Numbered from the stretch's first letter, positions 1 through 6,593 are shown. The stretch is 64,000 bases of DNA from VRUE01 sp963844395 (GCA_963844395.1 CAWJNX010000002.1:744001-808000); one strand, 5' to 3'. Notes: generated by a model not told the origin, from the letters alone. Numbers and translations: made by a program.

Positions 1-218
1 CCAAGGCGCTCGGCATGGTCGAGCGCTGCGGCCAGTTCGGGCCCGCGATCGCCGGACCAAGCGCTCGCTGCCTCGTCGGCGTACTCGGCGACGACGGTTA
101 GCCCCGCGCTCTCGGCGAAGGCGCGACAGTCGGCGAGCTGCGTGGGGATGGAGCCGCGCTTGTCCTCGGTGGACTTCGCGGCGTAGATGATCGCCTGCTG
201 GCTACGCTGCTTTTGCAT
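1..218 (-). CDS. Serine recombinase, N-terminal fragment (runs off left edge)
   Basis: Only the first 72 codons are in the window. They match the start of the resolvase/invertase catalytic domain: a hydrophobic strand ending in Tyr12, a probable catalytic Ser16 in the motif AAKST, and the typical block GSIPTQLADCRAFAE at residues 22-36. The Arg usual two residues before the Ser (YxRxS) is Ala here. Such enzymes cut and rejoin DNA through a Ser-DNA link and often move integrative elements. The ATG overlaps the stop of the upstream small gene (TGATG), and AGGAGG lies about 8 bases upstream, so the two are probably translationally coupled. Whether this is a small resolvase or a large integrase cannot be told, because the C-terminus is missing. 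Confidence 0.85.
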   Translation of the reverse strand, partial: MQKQRSQQAIIYAAKSTEDKRGSIPTQLADCRAFAESAGLTVVAEYADEAASAWSGDRGPELAAALDHAERL

Positions 219-478
219 CAGGGGTTCCTCCTGGTGCCGTGCCGGGGGCGTGTCCGCGCCGCCCGGCGTTTCCTTTGCGTGTCTTTGAGCATACGTCCTT
301 CACCGGCATCATGAACAGCTTGCAGGATCGCCGCCGTGTTGGAGGTCGCACCCGCCTCGCGCAGCGCCGCCAGGTCGCGGCATAGCTGCTCGTACTCTGC
401 GGGCGTCGGCGTGATTTCGATGCAGGGGCGGCGGCCCTTCCCTTGGCCGGTTTGAGAGCGCGACGTCCGCTCGCTCAT
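218..478 (-). CDS. Small basic protein between recombinase and replication-relaxation gene
   Basis: An 86-residue protein of no family I recognise. The middle (about residues 18-60) reads as two amphipathic helices with the segment TPTPAEYEQLCRDLAALREA, and the last 25 residues are Arg/Lys rich, which would suit nucleic-acid binding. It overlaps the upstream gene by four bases (ATGA at 475-478), and its stop overlaps the recombinase start. The three genes therefore look like one transcription unit. By position it may be a small accessory factor of the recombinase or element; that is inference only. Confidence 0.6.
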   Translation of the reverse strand: MSERTSRSQTGQGKGRRPCIEITPTPAEYEQLCRDLAALREAGATSNTAAILQAVHDAGEGRMLKDTQRKRRAARTRPRHGTRRNP

Positions 479-1383
479 CGCCCCGCTTCCGTGTCTTGGC
501 TCCCGCCAAGCCAGTCCACCGCCCGATCCGGCTCGCCTACCTCACGAAAGATCGGGGCGAAGGGACCGCGATTCGTCAGATCGTCCAAGAGGCAAAAGCA
601 GATCGTCACGCCGTAGGCGCTCGATAGCTCCGGGTTGCTTTCCAGTAGCACGAGCGCGATGTTTCGCCGACGAAGGAGCGCCTTGCGCGAGGCACCGGCC
701 AAAGCACAGATCACAGGCGGAAAGGTCGGGTAGTGACTGCGCCACAGCGACTTGCCGCCTTTGTCGCGGGCGCGGTTAAGGCGGCCGTAGCGGGCCAGCT
801 CGGCGACCAAGCGTTCAACCGAGAGCGTGGCGCGGTCCAACTCCACGAAGCGCTGCTCAAAGATGATGTCCCTCTCCTCGGAGCGCACGTAGCTCAGCAC
901 CGCGTCGGCGATCAGCATCCGGCGAGCGCTGCCGCGACCCCGGTTGAGGGGATGGGCGATCTCATGCCGCCAAGAGAGCGGGCCGAATTCCTCGCCCCTC
1001 TCCCGCGCCGCCCGCAGGAAGCTGATCCCTACCTCGTTGACGCCGAGGGTGTGGGCGCGCAGCGGTCCCGCCGCCTGCTCGGGGCTTAGGACTTTCGGTC
1101 GGCGCTCCACTTCGCCGGCGTCGAGCGCCAAGTCAGCGCCGCGCTCGGTCAGGAAGTAGTGGCGGCGGGGAGCGTGGCGCACTTCTACGAAAGCGACCAG
1201 GCCCGCCCGCTCCAGGTAGGCGAGGACCTGCTGAGTGCGGCGCGGCGTGCGATTCGGGAAGTGGATCGCGTGAATCTGGGCGGTCGAGAGGATGCGATGC
1301 TCGCCAAGCGAGGCAAGCACCTCGGCCGTCGCCTCGGGCAGTCGCAGCTTCGCTGCCGCCTTCCAACTCACGACGACCTCCAA
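475..1383 (-). CDS. Replication-relaxation family protein
   Basis: 302 residues. Residues 15-75 form a winged helix (LRLPEATAEVLASLGEHRIL, then RTPRRTQQVLAYLERAGLV), followed by an alpha/beta domain ending near residue 260 with the strand ALVLLES. This order matches the replication-relaxation family of actinobacterial plasmids and integrative conjugative elements, thought to act in DNA handling at replication or transfer. It heads the three-gene minus-strand unit that ends in the serine recombinase, which supports an integrative element. The usual FtsK-type transfer ATPase is not next to it, so this may be a reduced or rearranged element. The family assignment rests on overall pattern only. 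Confidence 0.75.
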   Translation of the reverse strand: MEVVVSWKAAAKLRLPEATAEVLASLGEHRILSTAQIHAIHFPNRTPRRTQQVLAYLERAGLVAFVEVRHAPRRHYFLTERGADLALDAGEVERRPKVLSPEQAAGPLRAHTLGVNEVGISFLRAARERGEEFGPLSWRHEIAHPLNRGRGSARRMLIADAVLSYVRSEERDIIFEQRFVELDRATLSVERLVAELARYGRLNRARDKGGKSLWRSHYPTFPPVICALAGASRKALLRRRNIALVLLESNPELSSAYGVTICFCLLDDLTNRGPFAPIFREVGEPDRAVDWLGGSQDTEAGR

Positions 1384-1673
1384 CCCCGCGACCGATTGAC
1401 GGCGAGGTGCTGCGGAGCCAGCGCCGAGCCGGTGATGATCGTCTGTGGTTCTGGTGTTGCAGGCACCGAGGCGATTCCGGTCGCCGAGGTGATGCAGAAG
1501 CGTTGCCGAACCAGCGCGGAGGTGTTAGCGCAGGCGTCGAGTGCAAGGGACGCGGAGAAGATCCAGAGGGTGACGACCAGGACCGCGACGATGTTTTGAC
1601 CCGGGGGGTGCAGTAGGAATGTCGGCAAATCGCCGAGCCCGCAAACGGCGCTGTGGTGGGGATTTGCAGCCAT
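1368..1673 (-). CDS. Possible small membrane or secreted protein upstream of replication-relaxation gene
   Basis: A 101-codon frame whose middle (about residues 27-46) is a clean hydrophobic segment (NIVAVLVVTLWIFSASLA) followed by a Cys- and Thr-containing tail. It overlaps the start of the next gene by 16 bases, as true neighbours in this unit do. Against it: no good ribosome site, an odd N-terminus rich in His/Pro, and no recognisable family. A start closer to the hydrophobic segment is possible. It may be a chance frame. Confidence 0.25.
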   Translation of the reverse strand: MAANPHHSAVCGLGDLPTFLLHPPGQNIVAVLVVTLWIFSASLALDACANTSALVRQRFCITSATGIASVPATPEPQTIITGSALAPQHLAVNRSRGWRSS

Positions 1674-1811
1674 TGGGCCTAGTCGAGCCGCGAAGCGACA
1701 GGGGAAAGGACAGGCGCAGCCACCCTCGAAGCCAGTGGCGAAGCGGCGGCGATGAAAATTCGAGCTCCATACTTAACGGAGCATCGAACCGCCCAAGTGG
1801 TCCCCCCTTTG

Positions 1812-1845
1812 CGCAATCGCGCAATTGCGCAATTGCGCGATTGCG
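1812..1845. repeat. 34-base perfect palindrome built from 8-base repeats
   Basis: The two halves are exact reverse complements about the point between 1828 and 1829. Within it the unit GCGCAATT or a one-base variant repeats four times (GCGCAATC, GCGCAATT twice, GCGCGATT). It could be a binding site for a dimeric or multimeric replication, partition or regulatory protein, or an extruding cruciform. Confidence 0.8.
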
Positions 1846-1854
1846 GGTGAGCCG

Positions 1855-1868
1855 CCCCGTAAGCGGGG
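1855..1868. repeat. Short hairpin CCCCG-TAAG-CGGGG
   Basis: A perfect 5-bp stem with a TAAG loop ten bases after the 34-base palindrome. The core CCCG-TA(A/T)(G/T)-CGGG recurs in other gaps (19660, 29892, 45802). It has no T-run, so a terminator role is not evident. Confidence 0.5.
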
Positions 1869-1936
1869 AGTGAAGTCGTGGTGTCAATGCTGCTCTCATG
1901 CCAACCAGACAGAGCAGCGCGGGATGAAAGTGGTCG

Positions 1937-1958
1937 TAACTACGTGCGCACGTAGTTA
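1937..1958. promoter_or_regulatory. 22-base perfect palindrome, candidate operator
   Basis: TAACTACGTGC and its exact reverse complement, with no spacer. It begins two bases after one copy of the direct repeat GAAAGTGGTC (1926-1935; the second copy is at 2045-2054). It lies about 190 bases downstream of the XRE regulator gene, so it could be an operator or an element-specific protein site. Confidence 0.5.
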
Positions 1959-2143
1959 TGCCCGCTTCGCGACTCAAGCCAAGCGGGAGGCGACACAGAG
2001 ATGAAAGCCACTTGCTCATTCCCTATAACAGGGCGGCGAGGGGCGAAAGTGGTCACAACCATATGCTTAAAAGGTTTTTTGTCTGCGGGCCGAGCGGCCG
2101 ACCGTTTCGGCGCGGTCCCGGCTCGGTGCGGCAATCAGGCGGG

Positions 2144-2380
2144 CTACTTCTCGAACTTCTCGGAAAGCTTCGCCAGCTCGCCAATCGACACGTCGAGCGC
2201 GGCCGCGATCCCCTTCACGGTGTCCCAGGTCGGGTTGGCATGACCTCGCTCGATTAGCGAGAGCGTGCCCATCGTGACGCCCGCCACCGGAGCCAAGGAT
2301 TCCTGAGTAGCGCCCCGCTTTTCGCGGAGCTGGCGGATTGCCTTGCCGAGAGCGGGCTGCGGCCGGTCTGAGTGATCCAT
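2144..2380 (-). CDS. XRE-type helix-turn-helix regulator
   Basis: 78 residues. Almost the whole protein is one Cro/CI-type HTH domain: ALGKAIRQLREKRGATQESL, then GVTMGTLSLIERGHANPTWD and IAAALDVSIGELAKL. It is expected to bind DNA as a dimer and repress or activate nearby genes. It is transcribed away from the three-gene operon starting at 2544, and an imperfect inverted repeat (2426-2452) lies between them, so it may control both directions. A GTG start four codons upstream (2392) is possible. Neither start has a strong ribosome site. Confidence 0.8.
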   Translation of the reverse strand: MDHSDRPQPALGKAIRQLREKRGATQESLAPVAGVTMGTLSLIERGHANPTWDTVKGIAAALDVSIGELAKLSEKFEK

Positions 2381-2425
2381 CAGGCACCGCACGCTCTCAA
2401 ATCTAGGCTACATCTACTATAGAAG

Positions 2426-2452
2426 TTCTTTTCAGCGATTTATCGCGAAAGA
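2426..2452. promoter_or_regulatory. Imperfect inverted repeat in divergent intergenic region
   Basis: Left arm TTCTTTTCAGCGA and right arm TCGCGAAAGA pair with two bulges around TTTA. It lies in the AT-richer gap between the XRE gene and the plus-strand operon, where a shared operator would be expected. The assignment is positional. Confidence 0.35.
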
Positions 2453-2482
2453 CTTGCTACGCTGCGTCCCTCAGACAAAAGC

Positions 2483-2517
2483 GGCGGCCCGCCGCGCTGG
2501 TACGCGAACGGGCCGCC
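2483..2517 (+). promoter_or_regulatory. Leader hairpin, copy 1
   Basis: A 9-bp stem, GGCGGCCCG with CGGGCCGCC, lies in the untranslated leader of the 2544 operon. Nearly the same leader, including AAAGCGGCGGCCCGCCG and GAACGGGCCGCCTGA before a CACAAGGAG ribosome site, precedes the related locus at 24669. Conservation at two loci suggests a regulatory RNA hairpin or protein site. Confidence 0.55.
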
Positions 2518-2543
2518 TGACCACAAGGAGAACACGCCTCCTC

Positions 2544-2897
2544 ATGGCTACCAAGAACCCTATGGGCGGCGAGCGGCCTGTGCCTCTCGACCTCCCCGAC
2601 GAGCACATTTCAATCCTGCGCGAACGCCTGACGAACTGGCTGGAGGGAGTGCGGGAAGACCTCAAGACCCCCGACCGGATGGAGAGCCCGGACGAGGCTC
2701 GCCAAGAGGCGCAGGCATATGAGCGGCTGCTAGTCGGGCTAACGACAGGCCAGCTTTGCCTCCCCGACGAGGCGGCGCGAGCGGCTGTCGAGACTGCGGC
2801 GGCGGGCTACGACGAGGGAAGCAATCACGCAGAGATTGCCGCCAATCACGATGCGCTGCATGGTCTGCTCGCCGTGCTGGAAGGGGGGAGGGCTTGA
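2544..2897 (+). CDS. Conserved small protein, first gene of a three-gene operon
   Basis: 117 residues, acidic and mostly helical (for example ISILRERLTNWLEGVREDL and ARQEAQAYERLLVGL). No family with a known role is recognised. The ATG at 2544 is chosen because AAGGAG lies upstream, about 14 bases away, and the codons before it are the structured leader. Its stop overlaps the next start (TTGA). A second locus at 24.7 kb keeps the same leader and ribosome site, but there this gene is reduced to a short remnant. A regulatory or adaptor role with the two following DNA-binding-type proteins is inferred from the operon. Confidence 0.7.
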   Translation: MATKNPMGGERPVPLDLPDEHISILRERLTNWLEGVREDLKTPDRMESPDEARQEAQAYERLLVGLTTGQLCLPDEAARAAVETAAAGYDEGSNHAEIAANHDALHGLLAVLEGGRA

Positions 2898-3142
2898 CGC
2901 TGGCCGACTTCCAGATGCAGCGCGTCGTGCTGGCCCTGATCCTGCGCGAATACCCGATCCTGCTGACGCTCCCGGCGCTGGCGAGCTTGGTGCTTCCCGA
3001 CCCCCGCAGTCTCGTCGGCTGTGTCACGCTCGCCCGCGCCGTCCGCGATCTGGCCAGGGAGGGCTTGCTGCTCAGCAACGGGCTTTTTGTCCTGCCGAGC
3101 AAACCGGCGCTTCACGTCAACCGCCTGTTGGGGGTGAGGTGA
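2894..3142 (+). CDS. Small winged-helix-like protein (family B, copy 1)
   Basis: 82 residues starting at TTG, overlapping the previous stop by four bases, with a GGGGGGAGG ribosome site. The pattern FQMQRVVLALILREYP, LTLPALASLV, TLARAVRDLAREGLLLSNGL then a short beta turn looks like a minimal winged helix. It is clearly related to the protein at 24796 (shared LARAVRDL and SNG-F-V-P) and more distantly to the one at 27172. All three sit next to helix-turn-helix genes in mobile DNA. The function is unknown; DNA binding or a partner role in regulation is the natural guess. Confidence 0.75.
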   Translation: MTLADFQMQRVVLALILREYPILLTLPALASLVLPDPRSLVGCVTLARAVRDLAREGLLLSNGLFVLPSKPALHVNRLLGVR

Positions 3143-3426
3143 ATGGACTCCCGAATAGTCGCGCGGCGCTTCGGGACGAACTGCGCAGCGCCCGCCGGTT
3201 GGCCGACTACAGCCAGGAAGAGCTAGGGCTGCTGGCCTCGCTTCACCGGACGGAGATTGGGCTGCTGGAGCGTGGGGCACGCTGCCCTCGGATCGACACC
3301 CTTCTCAAACTCACCGGCTCGCTGGAGGTCCCGACGGACGAGCTGCTGGAAGGGATGAGCTGGACACCGGGAGGGGTGCAGGTCGGCGCTTTCCGGCTTC
3401 CAGCGCAGCCAGGGGGCGACGAATGA
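3139..3426 (+). CDS. XRE-type helix-turn-helix regulator, last gene of the trio
   Basis: 95 residues from a GTG that overlaps the preceding stop (GTGA). The HTH domain covers about residues 8-65: LRDELRSARRLADYSQEELG, LHRTEIGLLERGARCPRIDT and LLKLTGSLEVPTDELLEG. The tail is short and Pro/Gly rich. A broken relative follows the family-B gene at 25016, so the order A-B-XRE is repeated in the window. Three large tandem hairpins start about 14 bases after the stop, making them a candidate target or transcribed partner of this operon. Confidence 0.85.
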   Translation: MNGLPNSRAALRDELRSARRLADYSQEELGLLASLHRTEIGLLERGARCPRIDTLLKLTGSLEVPTDELLEGMSWTPGGVQVGAFRLPAQPGGDE

Positions 3427-3439
3427 AGCGCGGAGCAAT

Positions 3440-3553
3440 CGACAGCGGTTTCTCGGGGGTCGAAGTACCTGGGGGGTGCTTGCTTCCCCGTAAGGGGCAA
3501 GCGCAGGCCACAGGGACTCCTTGGGTGCTTGGACCCCCGAGAAGCTGCATCGG
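3440..3553. repeat. Tandem giant hairpin, unit 1 of 3
   Basis: Outer arms 3440-3469 and 3524-3553 pair through CAGC, TTCTCGGGGGTC and most of AAGTACC, with a three-base bulge. Nested inside is a second hairpin, GCTTG/CAAGC enclosing CCCC-GTAA-GGGG (3478-3502). The 5' arm carries the motif CAGCGGTTTCTCGGGGG, shared in variant form by units 2 and 3. Confidence 0.75.
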
Positions 3554-3560
3554 CCGCGTT

Positions 3561-3671
3561 CGCAATCCGACAGCGGCTCCTCGGAGGGCCGGGGCTCTCG
3601 CAGGGAGGAAGGGGATGCGCGAAGCCCAAGCATCCCCCGTCCTGCCTCGGCCCTCCGAGCAGTCGTTGCGG
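3561..3671. repeat. Tandem giant hairpin, unit 2 of 3
   Basis: Outer arms 3561-3595 and 3644-3671 pair chiefly through CTCGGAGGGCCG with flanking partial pairing. The inner perfect stem is GGGGATGC/GCATCCCC (3611-3618 with 3630-3637). The 5' arm motif CAGCGGCTCCTCGGAGG starts 128 bases after that of unit 1. Confidence 0.75.
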
Positions 3672-3681
3672 ATCGCCTCGC

Positions 3682-3792
3682 GCTGGGGGGCAGCGGTTTA
3701 TCGGGAGCCGAGGGAAGGTCGCGGGACAGGGGGGTATCGAGCTGGTGCCCTCTGTTGACGACCTCGGCTCCCGATAAACCGCTGCCCCCAGC
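3682..3792. repeat. Tandem giant hairpin, unit 3 of 3
   Basis: The longest stem: 3682-3712 and 3763-3792 are complementary over 30 bases, with one extra G in the left arm. A weak inner stem (CAGGGGGG with CCCTCTG) lies in the loop. The motif CAGCGGTTTATCGGGAG starts 120 bases after that of unit 2. No T-run follows, so simple termination does not explain three such units. Confidence 0.8.
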
Positions 3793-3811
3793 TAGTGGTG
3801 GATGAGCGGCC

Positions 3812-4054
3812 CTATCCCTGATCCGAGCGCAGCACCCACGGAGTCTCAAGTCCCAAGTACCGCTCAACCTGATGGCCAGTCGGGCATCGCCCAAGCTGAA
3901 GGCGGGGAGGGTCGGGGTCGTCTGCGGTTTGAGTCACCGTGATCTGCCCGCCACACTCCGGGCATTCATTGTCTGATTCTCTTGCGATTCGGTTTAGGTC
4001 ATCCACGAAGCTCACGGTAGCTACGGCGGCGGCTCCGTGGTGTCCTCGGTGCAT
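3812..4054 (-). CDS. Small zinc-ribbon protein
   Basis: 80 residues from the ATG at 4054. The middle has CPECGG followed about 25 residues later by C-x3-H (CPTGH), a likely zinc site. Before it is a helix, SFVDDLNRIARESDN. The frame stays open upstream to 4273, but that part reads as low-complexity Pro/Arg/Gly and overlaps a repeat cluster, so the shorter form is preferred. A GTG start at the segment VSFVDDL is also possible. No ribosome site stands out. The role is unknown. Confidence 0.5.
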   Translation of the reverse strand: MHRGHHGAAAVATVSFVDDLNRIARESDNECPECGGQITVTQTADDPDPPRLQLGRCPTGHQVERYLGLETPWVLRSDQG

Positions 4055-4726
4055 GGCAGAGTTTGCCCCTGGCTCTCTCGCGCGGAACGTCAGGTCAAAC
4101 GGCCCGCCAGCGTGAAATTGGCCGTAACCCCTGGTATGTCCACGCGCTGTCGGCGTCCTCTCGCCGAACTGCGAGAATGGCTCGCCTAGCCCGGTAGTCG
4201 GCCCGCAGTCGAAGGGCGGACGCTCGAACCTCGTTGGCCGTAGCCCGAGGTATGTCGTCGTGTCGGGCTGCAATTATCTGTCCCCTAGCCCAAGGTGCCA
4301 AGTCGCTCAAGGTGAAGGGCGGCCCACCATTTGGCCGTAGCCCCCGCTGTGCCATGACGCGGGTTCCTGAGCCGCCCATCCGGGCGGCTTTCATCCATGT
4401 GAAGGAGGCTCCTTGTCGGAGCTTGACTTCCTGCTGCGCCTTGCGCAGCTTGTCCTCGCCGCGCTGCGGATTTCGGACTGGCTGCATCGTCGCCGCAGGA
4501 AAGACGCGCGCTAGACGCGCTACCTCCAGCACGAATGTGCCGACGACACCACGCCTTGGCTCGAGGAGTGGTGAGTTTTGCCGTGCCGTTTTCGCGCAGG
4601 GCTTGGCAGCCTCGAATCGAGGCCCAGGGCCGAATCGGCGAGCGGGTCGGGGGTAGCGCTCTGGGACCAGAGGGGCAGGTTTCGCTTGCAGCGTCCCAGC
4701 CGTTCGGGGCCTAAACTCGGAGGCCA
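4055..4726. other. Non-coding or degenerate stretch with a dispersed repeat
   Basis: No frame here has convincing protein character. The motif TTGGCCGTA(A/G)CCC occurs at 4118, 4234 and 4331 in the same orientation, the first two continuing (C/G)(T/A)GGTATGTC. GGGCGG- or CGGCCCGCC-type segments precede each. It looks like decayed tandem duplication. Confidence 0.4.
4118..4352. repeat. Three degenerate direct repeats TTGGCCGTAGCCC
   Basis: Copies begin at 4118, 4234 and 4331. Copies 1 and 2 match over most of 23 bases, and copy 3 over the first 13. Read on the minus strand all include GGCTACGGCCAA or a near match. Their function is unknown. Confidence 0.45.
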
Positions 4727-4957
4727 ATGGTTGAGAAGCAGGCTATCCACGCCGTTCACGCAGAAGATCAGGAAGAGCTTTTGGCGCGCCTCGGACTGCT
4801 CGACGACTTCAAGGCGGGGATGCTCAAATGCCGCGATTGTGATCGCCCAGTCCGCGATCACGGCCTTGGCTTGGTCCGAATGAGCAAGCAGGGTGAGATC
4901 GAAGTGGGCTGCGCCGAGGCCAATTGCTCGAACGGCGAAGATCGGACTGCACCATGA
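4727..4957 (+). CDS. Small Cys-rich protein preceding membrane-anchored gene
   Basis: 76 residues. An acidic helical N-terminus (HAEDQEELLARLGLLDDF) is followed by CRDC at residues 35-38 and C-x4-C (CAEANC) near 62-67, which could bind one zinc. GGAGG lies 4 bases before the ATG. The stop overlaps the next start (ATGA), so it is probably co-translated with the 402-residue membrane-anchored protein and may act with it. No named family is recognised. Confidence 0.65.
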   Translation: MVEKQAIHAVHAEDQEELLARLGLLDDFKAGMLKCRDCDRPVRDHGLGLVRMSKQGEIEVGCAEANCSNGEDRTAP

Positions 4958-6162
4958 TTGGCTTCCTCTTCGGTGGCGGGCTGCTGGTCGCGGTTGTGGC
5001 GGCCCTTTGGTGGATCATCAACAACCCGGACAAGGCCGAAAAGGTCTTCGGCTGGATTGCAGCGGCCGTGTCAAAGATTTGGCACAAGGCCGACAGAGCG
5101 GCGGTGGCATGGGGCGTGGCTGGCCAGATCAACGACGCCAGCGCGACGCTTCTTAAATCTGCTCCAGAAGGACTGATCCAGCACAAGATCAAGATCAAGT
5201 GGACTGGGGCCGATGAAGCCGAGGCCCTTCTCAAGGAGGGCGAGGTGCTGGTGTGTATGGAGAAGTCCGAGCATCAGGAGCGAAACATCGCGAACGCCCT
5301 GATGGCATTTCTCCCGAAGACGCTGCTGACGCATGCGCGGCGCTACCTCGATGGTCAAAGGATGCGGGCCGCTGATCTAATCGTCGCAAAGGGTCTACTC
5401 GATCAGGACGGCAGCAAGCCGGGCGCACTCGACGTCTTCTACAGCGACCACCTTGATCCCGCGCGGAATTCGGGCAAAGACCTGCGCGAGAAGATCGATG
5501 AGCTGGACGTCATTGATCTACAGGGCTGGCTCGTCCGAGTGCTGCTGGCGGAGTATCTACGGCTCGGAGTCGAGTTGCACCCAGGCGAGCCCGATCCAGA
5601 AGTGCTGCGAGAGGCGGAGGAATTTGCGCGGTGGATTCACGGGCTCTCGAAAAGGGAGCCGGGGGACGAGGACACTGCAATGAACTTTAAGGGCCGCTAT
5701 TTCAGGGTGGCGGTGATCTTCGTGGGCATCAAGGACCGACTGGTAGACGAGGGGCTGAAGCCGTACCGCAAGCGCGCCAAGCGGTACGTCTACCGTGACG
5801 AATACGACGCGATCTACTTGATGGCCAGGGACGACAACATGGTCGCCGTCGAAGCCCTCGCAGAGAACCTCGAAAGCGACGGTCGAGTCGCGGACGTTAC
5901 GACGTACCGCTATCCACTCCGCGCCGATTTCAAGACGCGCTACGGACTCAACCGCGAGCGGTCGATCATCTCCTGCATCAGGCGACGACGGATCGCCGAC
6001 CCTCTGCCTGCCGAGGTCGAGCAAGAATTCGAGGACGGTTTTGATGCCGGAGAGCTACCCGAAGAAACGTATGAGACGACGCCGCCGAAACTAGATGTTC
6101 CGCTGTTCGATGAGGCCAACCAGCCTCAAGAGCAAATCCCCGAGACTCGGCAGGCTGAGTAG
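4954..6162 (+). CDS. Membrane-anchored protein of unknown function
   Basis: 402 residues. Residues 2-22 (IGFLFGGGLLVAVVAALWWI) are a single membrane span or signal anchor. The rest is a soluble, charged, mixed alpha/beta region, presumably cytoplasmic because many Lys/Arg and Asp follow the anchor, with an acidic Pro/Gln-rich tail. The start is set by the four-base overlap with the Cys-rich gene. I do not recognise a catalytic motif or named domain. Its place in an accessory region between regulators and toxin-antitoxin-like genes makes a defence or stress role possible but unproven. Confidence 0.7.
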   Translation: MIGFLFGGGLLVAVVAALWWIINNPDKAEKVFGWIAAAVSKIWHKADRAAVAWGVAGQINDASATLLKSAPEGLIQHKIKIKWTGADEAEALLKEGEVLVCMEKSEHQERNIANALMAFLPKTLLTHARRYLDGQRMRAADLIVAKGLLDQDGSKPGALDVFYSDHLDPARNSGKDLREKIDELDVIDLQGWLVRVLLAEYLRLGVELHPGEPDPEVLREAEEFARWIHGLSKREPGDEDTAMNFKGRYFRVAVIFVGIKDRLVDEGLKPYRKRAKRYVYRDEYDAIYLMARDDNMVAVEALAENLESDGRVADVTTYRYPLRADFKTRYGLNRERSIISCIRRRRIADPLPAEVEQEFEDGFDAGELPEETYETTPPKLDVPLFDEANQPQEQIPETRQAE

Positions 6163-6203
6163 GTGCGAGAGCCGTCCGACTGCCGTCGCGTCGAACAGCT
6201 CGA

Positions 6204-6302
6204 CTAGCATCGCCCCGCGATGTGGATCGGACCGAACAATTGATGCAAGAGCAAGGCCAGCGCCTGAGGCTTATTGTCTGCGGCACTGCGTCCCGCAGAC
6301 AC
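6204..6302 (-). CDS. Conserved tiny ORF, copy 1 (QLFGPI peptide)
   Basis: A 32-codon frame starting at GTG, read opposite to the neighbouring genes. Its C-terminal half contains PQALALLLHQLFGPIHI. Equivalent frames of 31-32 codons with the same hydrophobic core are at 6943-7041 and 8481-8576. Base differences among the copies are often at third codon positions (FGP read as TTC-GGT-CCG, TTT-GGC-CCG, TTC-GGG-CCG), which favours real peptides. The ribosome site is weak. It could be a hydrophobic micro-peptide or the tail of a lost gene family. Confidence 0.4.
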   Translation of the reverse strand: MSAGRSAADNKPQALALLLHQLFGPIHIAGRC

Positions 6303-6351
6303 GGGGCCCGTCGCCCTGAAATGCTGCCTTGACGGCCGCTACGATCTGTTC

Positions 6352-6552
6352 ATGACCAAGGCTGAGTTGCATGAGCAGATCGACTCGATGACCGATGAGG
6401 AAGCGGCGCAGGTGAAGCTGATCTTCGCGCCCGAGTGGCCTTCCAAGGCGACCTCCATCGAGGAGATCCGCAAGCGGACCGGGACCTCACCGATGAGTCC
6501 CGAGGAATTCGACCGGCACTTCGGGTCGCTGCCCACCGACGGCGAGGGATAG
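6352..6552 (+). CDS. Probable antitoxin-like small protein
   Basis: 66 residues, acidic, with an N-terminal helix (MTKAELHEQIDSMTDEEAAQ) and an ending, EEFDRHFGSLPTDGEG, typical of the antitoxin tails that precede a toxin gene. The ATG at 6352 is the first in a believable coding context. The gene for a basic RelE/ParE-like protein follows directly. A type II toxin-antitoxin pair is inferred from size, charge and order; no DNA-binding fold can be confirmed by eye. Confidence 0.55.
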   Translation: MTKAELHEQIDSMTDEEAAQVKLIFAPEWPSKATSIEEIRKRTGTSPMSPEEFDRHFGSLPTDGEG

Positions 6553-6593
6553 GCAGTTGTGAGCGCGGGCGCGGTCCGCGCTTTGAGGTTCGG

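Larger units (their letters stand above)
1674..2143. other. Non-coding stretch with palindromes
   Basis: I see no convincing gene here. The stretch holds a 34-base palindrome made of 8-base repeats, a CCCCG/CGGGG hairpin, a 22-base palindrome, and two copies of GAAAGTGGTC about 119 bases apart. This concentration of symmetric sites between the replication-relaxation gene and an XRE regulator suggests a control or replication/transfer region of the element. Confidence 0.5.

Noticed and set aside
3423..3758. 111-codon plus-strand frame starting in an ATGA overlap after the XRE gene
   Set aside because: It runs through the hairpin array, so its sequence follows the stems and not a protein pattern. 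No protein-like segment is seen.
3440..3792. Three tandem hairpins as integron attC sites
   Set aside because: The core GTTRRRY/RYYYAAC ends are missing, and no integron integrase is near.
2483..3792. CRISPR or retron
   Set aside because: No short regular repeats with unique spacers and no reverse transcriptase frame.
3223..3894. 223-codon minus-strand frame opposite the XRE gene and hairpins
   Set aside because: Its residues are dictated by GC stems (Pro/Arg/Ser/Gly). No start context or domain.
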